DNA of 6,641 bases. Origin: JBNJGT01 sp964473285. GTDB lineage: Archaea; Nanobdellota; Nanobdellia; Woesearchaeales; JACJVW01. Location of the stretch: assembly GCA_964473285.1 (NCBI GenBank), contig CAYYOI010000068.1, positions 1-6,641 of the forward strand, given 5' to 3'. A program made the translations under genes and the position numbers. A model generated the notes under the pieces. That model was given only the letters and a program-made list of their open reading frames with translations. It made no database searches and was not told the origin of the DNA. Below, one piece after another: positions 5,463 to 6,641 of the stretch (the stretch's first letter is position 1; each line of letters starts with the position of its first letter).

Positions 5463-6433
5463 GGTACCTCTATTGTGTCAAGGATTCTTTTGATAAGGAT
5501 GTCTGGAGTGATCTCTTCTGCTTCAGCCTCATAGGTTAGTATAATCCGGTGTCTTAGCACATCATAAGCAATAGCCTGTATATCTTCAGGTATCACGTAT
5601 CCTCTTCCATTCAGGAGCGCATGAGCCTTTGCAGCTATGATCATCCATATCGAAGCCCTCGGTGAAGAACCATACTCTATAAGATCCTTTGCCTCTATTG
5701 CCTCTGGATTACGAGTTGCATCAATTATGTTTACAACATAATCCTCTATCTGTTCATCACAATAGATCTGCTTGGTGAATTTTTGTATGTCTGTGATCTC
5801 TTTTGGTGTAAGCTTCTTCTTGACAGAATAGGATAGACCCCCTGTCATCCGCTTGATTATCTCCTTTTCTTCCTCTTTTGTGGGATACTTTATGATAAGC
5901 TTGAACATGAACCTATCAACCTGTGCTTCAGGCAGTCTGTATGTCCCCTCTGTCTCTACAGGGTTTTGTGTTGCAAGCACCAAAAAAGGCCTATCCAGTT
6001 TGAACGTGTCTCCAGATATAGTCACCTGTCTCTCCTGCATTGCTTCAAGGAGCGCAGATTGCACTTTAGGAGGCGCCCGGTTTATCTCATCAGCAAGGAT
6101 GAAATTTGCAAATATAGGTCCCTTCTTTGTCTGGAATGTGCCCTCCTTATGCTTGTAGATCTTTGTTCCTATGATATCTGCCGGAAGCAGGTCAGGAGTG
6201 AATTGGATTCGCCGGAAATTGGACTCCAGCGTATCAGCTAAAGTATGTATCATCAAGGTCTTTGCAAGCCCGGGCACTCCTTCCAATAAAACATTCCCAT
6301 CTGAAATCAAAGAGATGATAAGTTTCTCTGTAATATCACGTTGCCCTACGATAACAGTCCCGATTTCATCCATGGCCTCATTGAGTTTCTTGGAATAATC
6401 CTGAGCCTTTTTTGTCAGTTTTTCTGTCTCCAT
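5459..6433 (-). CDS. MoxR-family AAA+ ATPase
   Basis: I choose the ATG at 6433 (324 aa, normal for MoxR) because AAGGGG (6440-6445) lies 6 nt before it; in-frame ATGs at 6439 and 6457 are possible, but the first touches that site and the second has no Shine-Dalgarno and lies too near the TATA element. The AAA_3 ATPase core shows Walker A GVPGLAKT (52-59), Walker B with catalytic DE (FILADEIN, 111-118), sensor 1 ATQNP (154-158), the arginine finger in QVDRF (R174) and sensor 2 in GSSPRA (R259), followed by the C-terminal helical lid. All catalytic residues are present, so it should form an active hexameric, chaperone-like ATPase in the cytoplasm. MoxR proteins are thought to drive metal insertion or assembly of VWA-containing partners; those partners follow in this operon. 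It is the first gene, directly behind the predicted promoter. Confidence 0.95.
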   Translation of the reverse strand: METEKLTKKAQDYSKKLNEAMDEIGTVIVGQRDITEKLIISLISDGNVLLEGVPGLAKTLMIHTLADTLESNFRRIQFTPDLLPADIIGTKIYKHKEGTFQTKKGPIFANFILADEINRAPPKVQSALLEAMQERQVTISGDTFKLDRPFLVLATQNPVETEGTYRLPEAQVDRFMFKLIIKYPTKEEEKEIIKRMTGGLSYSVKKKLTPKEITDIQKFTKQIYCDEQIEDYVVNIIDATRNPEAIEAKDLIEYGSSPRASIWMIIAAKAHALLNGRGYVIPEDIQAIAYDVLRHRIILTYEAEAEEITPDILIKRILDTIEVP

Positions 6434-6439
6434 TGTCAT

Positions 6440-6445
6440 CCCCTT
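6440..6445 (-). promoter_or_regulatory. Ribosome binding site deciding the MoxR start
   Basis: AAGGGG stands 6 nt before the ATG at 6433. The expected transcription start from the TATA element lies at about the same place (near 6444), so either the mRNA has a very short leader that just includes this site, or the real promoter is slightly further upstream. Confidence 0.5.
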
Positions 6446-6463
6446 AGATGTGACCATCTAACA

Positions 6464-6473
6464 TTTTTTAAAT
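6464..6473 (-). promoter_or_regulatory. TATA-box-like element for the six-gene minus operon
   Basis: On the minus strand the sequence reads ATTTAAAAAA, inside a longer AT-rich run (6462-6480) flanked by GC-richer DNA. At the standard archaeal distance it would start transcription at about 6442-6446. It is the only TATA-like element seen before the first gene of the operon, and the tight junctions downstream suggest one transcript. Confidence 0.5.
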
Positions 6474-6641
6474 TTTATGAAACCCGCCTCAGTAAAAATG
6501 GTCCTGCAAAAATGCACTACTCCATGGGATCTTCATTGGCGGGCATCATTAGTAACCCCTAAAAGATTAAAAGCTTTTTGCAGCCTTGGAGTTTTTCTAA
6601 AAAATCTGCTTTAGGCTTCCAGCCTAAGGAAAGTTAGCAAA
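6474..6641. other. Right flank without a convincing gene
   Basis: Both strands were read. A 38-codon + frame from an ATG at 6498 has no ribosome binding site and no recognisable content, and no minus frame enters from the edge for more than a few codons before a stop. The stretch holds a direct repeat of AAAAATG (6494-6500 and 6508-6514) of doubtful meaning and the hairpin/T-tract described separately. Confidence 0.5.
6599..6629 (-). terminator. Hairpin plus T-tract, probable terminator of an upstream minus-strand gene
   Basis: TTAGGCT (6611-6617) and AGCCTAA (6621-6627) are perfectly complementary around a 3-nt loop, extended by a wobble and a G-C pair to 6609-6629. Reading the minus strand, six T (6604-6599) follow 6 nt after the perfect stem. 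This suits termination of a gene lying to the right of the window and would insulate the MoxR promoter. An operator role of the inverted repeat is an alternative. Confidence 0.45.

Noticed and set aside
6498..6614. 38-codon + strand frame in the right flank
   Set aside because: No Shine-Dalgarno, no family resemblance, and its length is expected by chance.
1..6641. CRISPR arrays, tRNA/rRNA genes, insertion sequences
   Set aside because: No regularly spaced repeats, tRNA cloverleaf signatures, transposase motifs or terminal inverted repeats were seen on either strand.

Overview
The window looks like a stretch of an archaeal genome, probably an assembled environmental genome. The signs are T/A-rich TATA-type promoter elements, Shine-Dalgarno sequences fitting the archaeal/bacterial 16S tail, T-tract terminators, and a secreted protein dense in N-glycosylation sequons. 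A DPANN (Woesearchaeota-like) or related euryarchaeal source is my impression from protein style only; nothing here proves it.

Layout: two operons run tail to tail. On the left, on the + strand (about 68-1420), an AT-rich promoter is followed by a membrane sensor gene and a 55-residue cysteine-containing protein. The sensor has TM, extracellular ligand-binding domain, TM, HAMP and a Q/P/G-rich tail, with no kinase or chemotaxis output domain. The sensor is split by a +1 frameshift around 339-361. Removing one A at 347/348 restores a single 367-aa protein. The small gene starts inside the sensor stop codon (ATGA) behind a strong ribosome binding site.

The rest is one compact minus-strand operon (6433 down to 1415) of six genes: MoxR AAA+ ATPase, RlmH 23S rRNA methyltransferase, DUF58 protein, BatA-like VWA membrane protein, a secreted BatD-like protein with a Q/E-rich coiled coil and C-terminal repeats, and a two-TM protein with a cytoplasmic helical domain. 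Five of the six junctions or gene ends are overlaps or 4-nt gaps, which implies translational coupling. Minus RlmH, this is a MoxR/DUF58/VWA (Bat-type) system: an AAA+ chaperone acting with Asp/Ser MIDAS proteins at the membrane. Compared with bacterial BatD, the extracellular part and the membrane/cytoplasmic helical part appear to be encoded by two genes.

The final genes of the two operons overlap by 6 nt (1415-1420). Transcription terminators for the + operon probably lie inside the last minus-strand gene. The flanks (1-67 and 6474-6641) hold no convincing gene; the right flank has a hairpin plus T-tract that looks like the terminator of a further minus-strand gene beyond the edge. The most interesting items are the triplicated C-terminal module of the BatD-like protein, the split-BatD arrangement, the embedded rlmH, and the output-less sensor with its small Cys partner.
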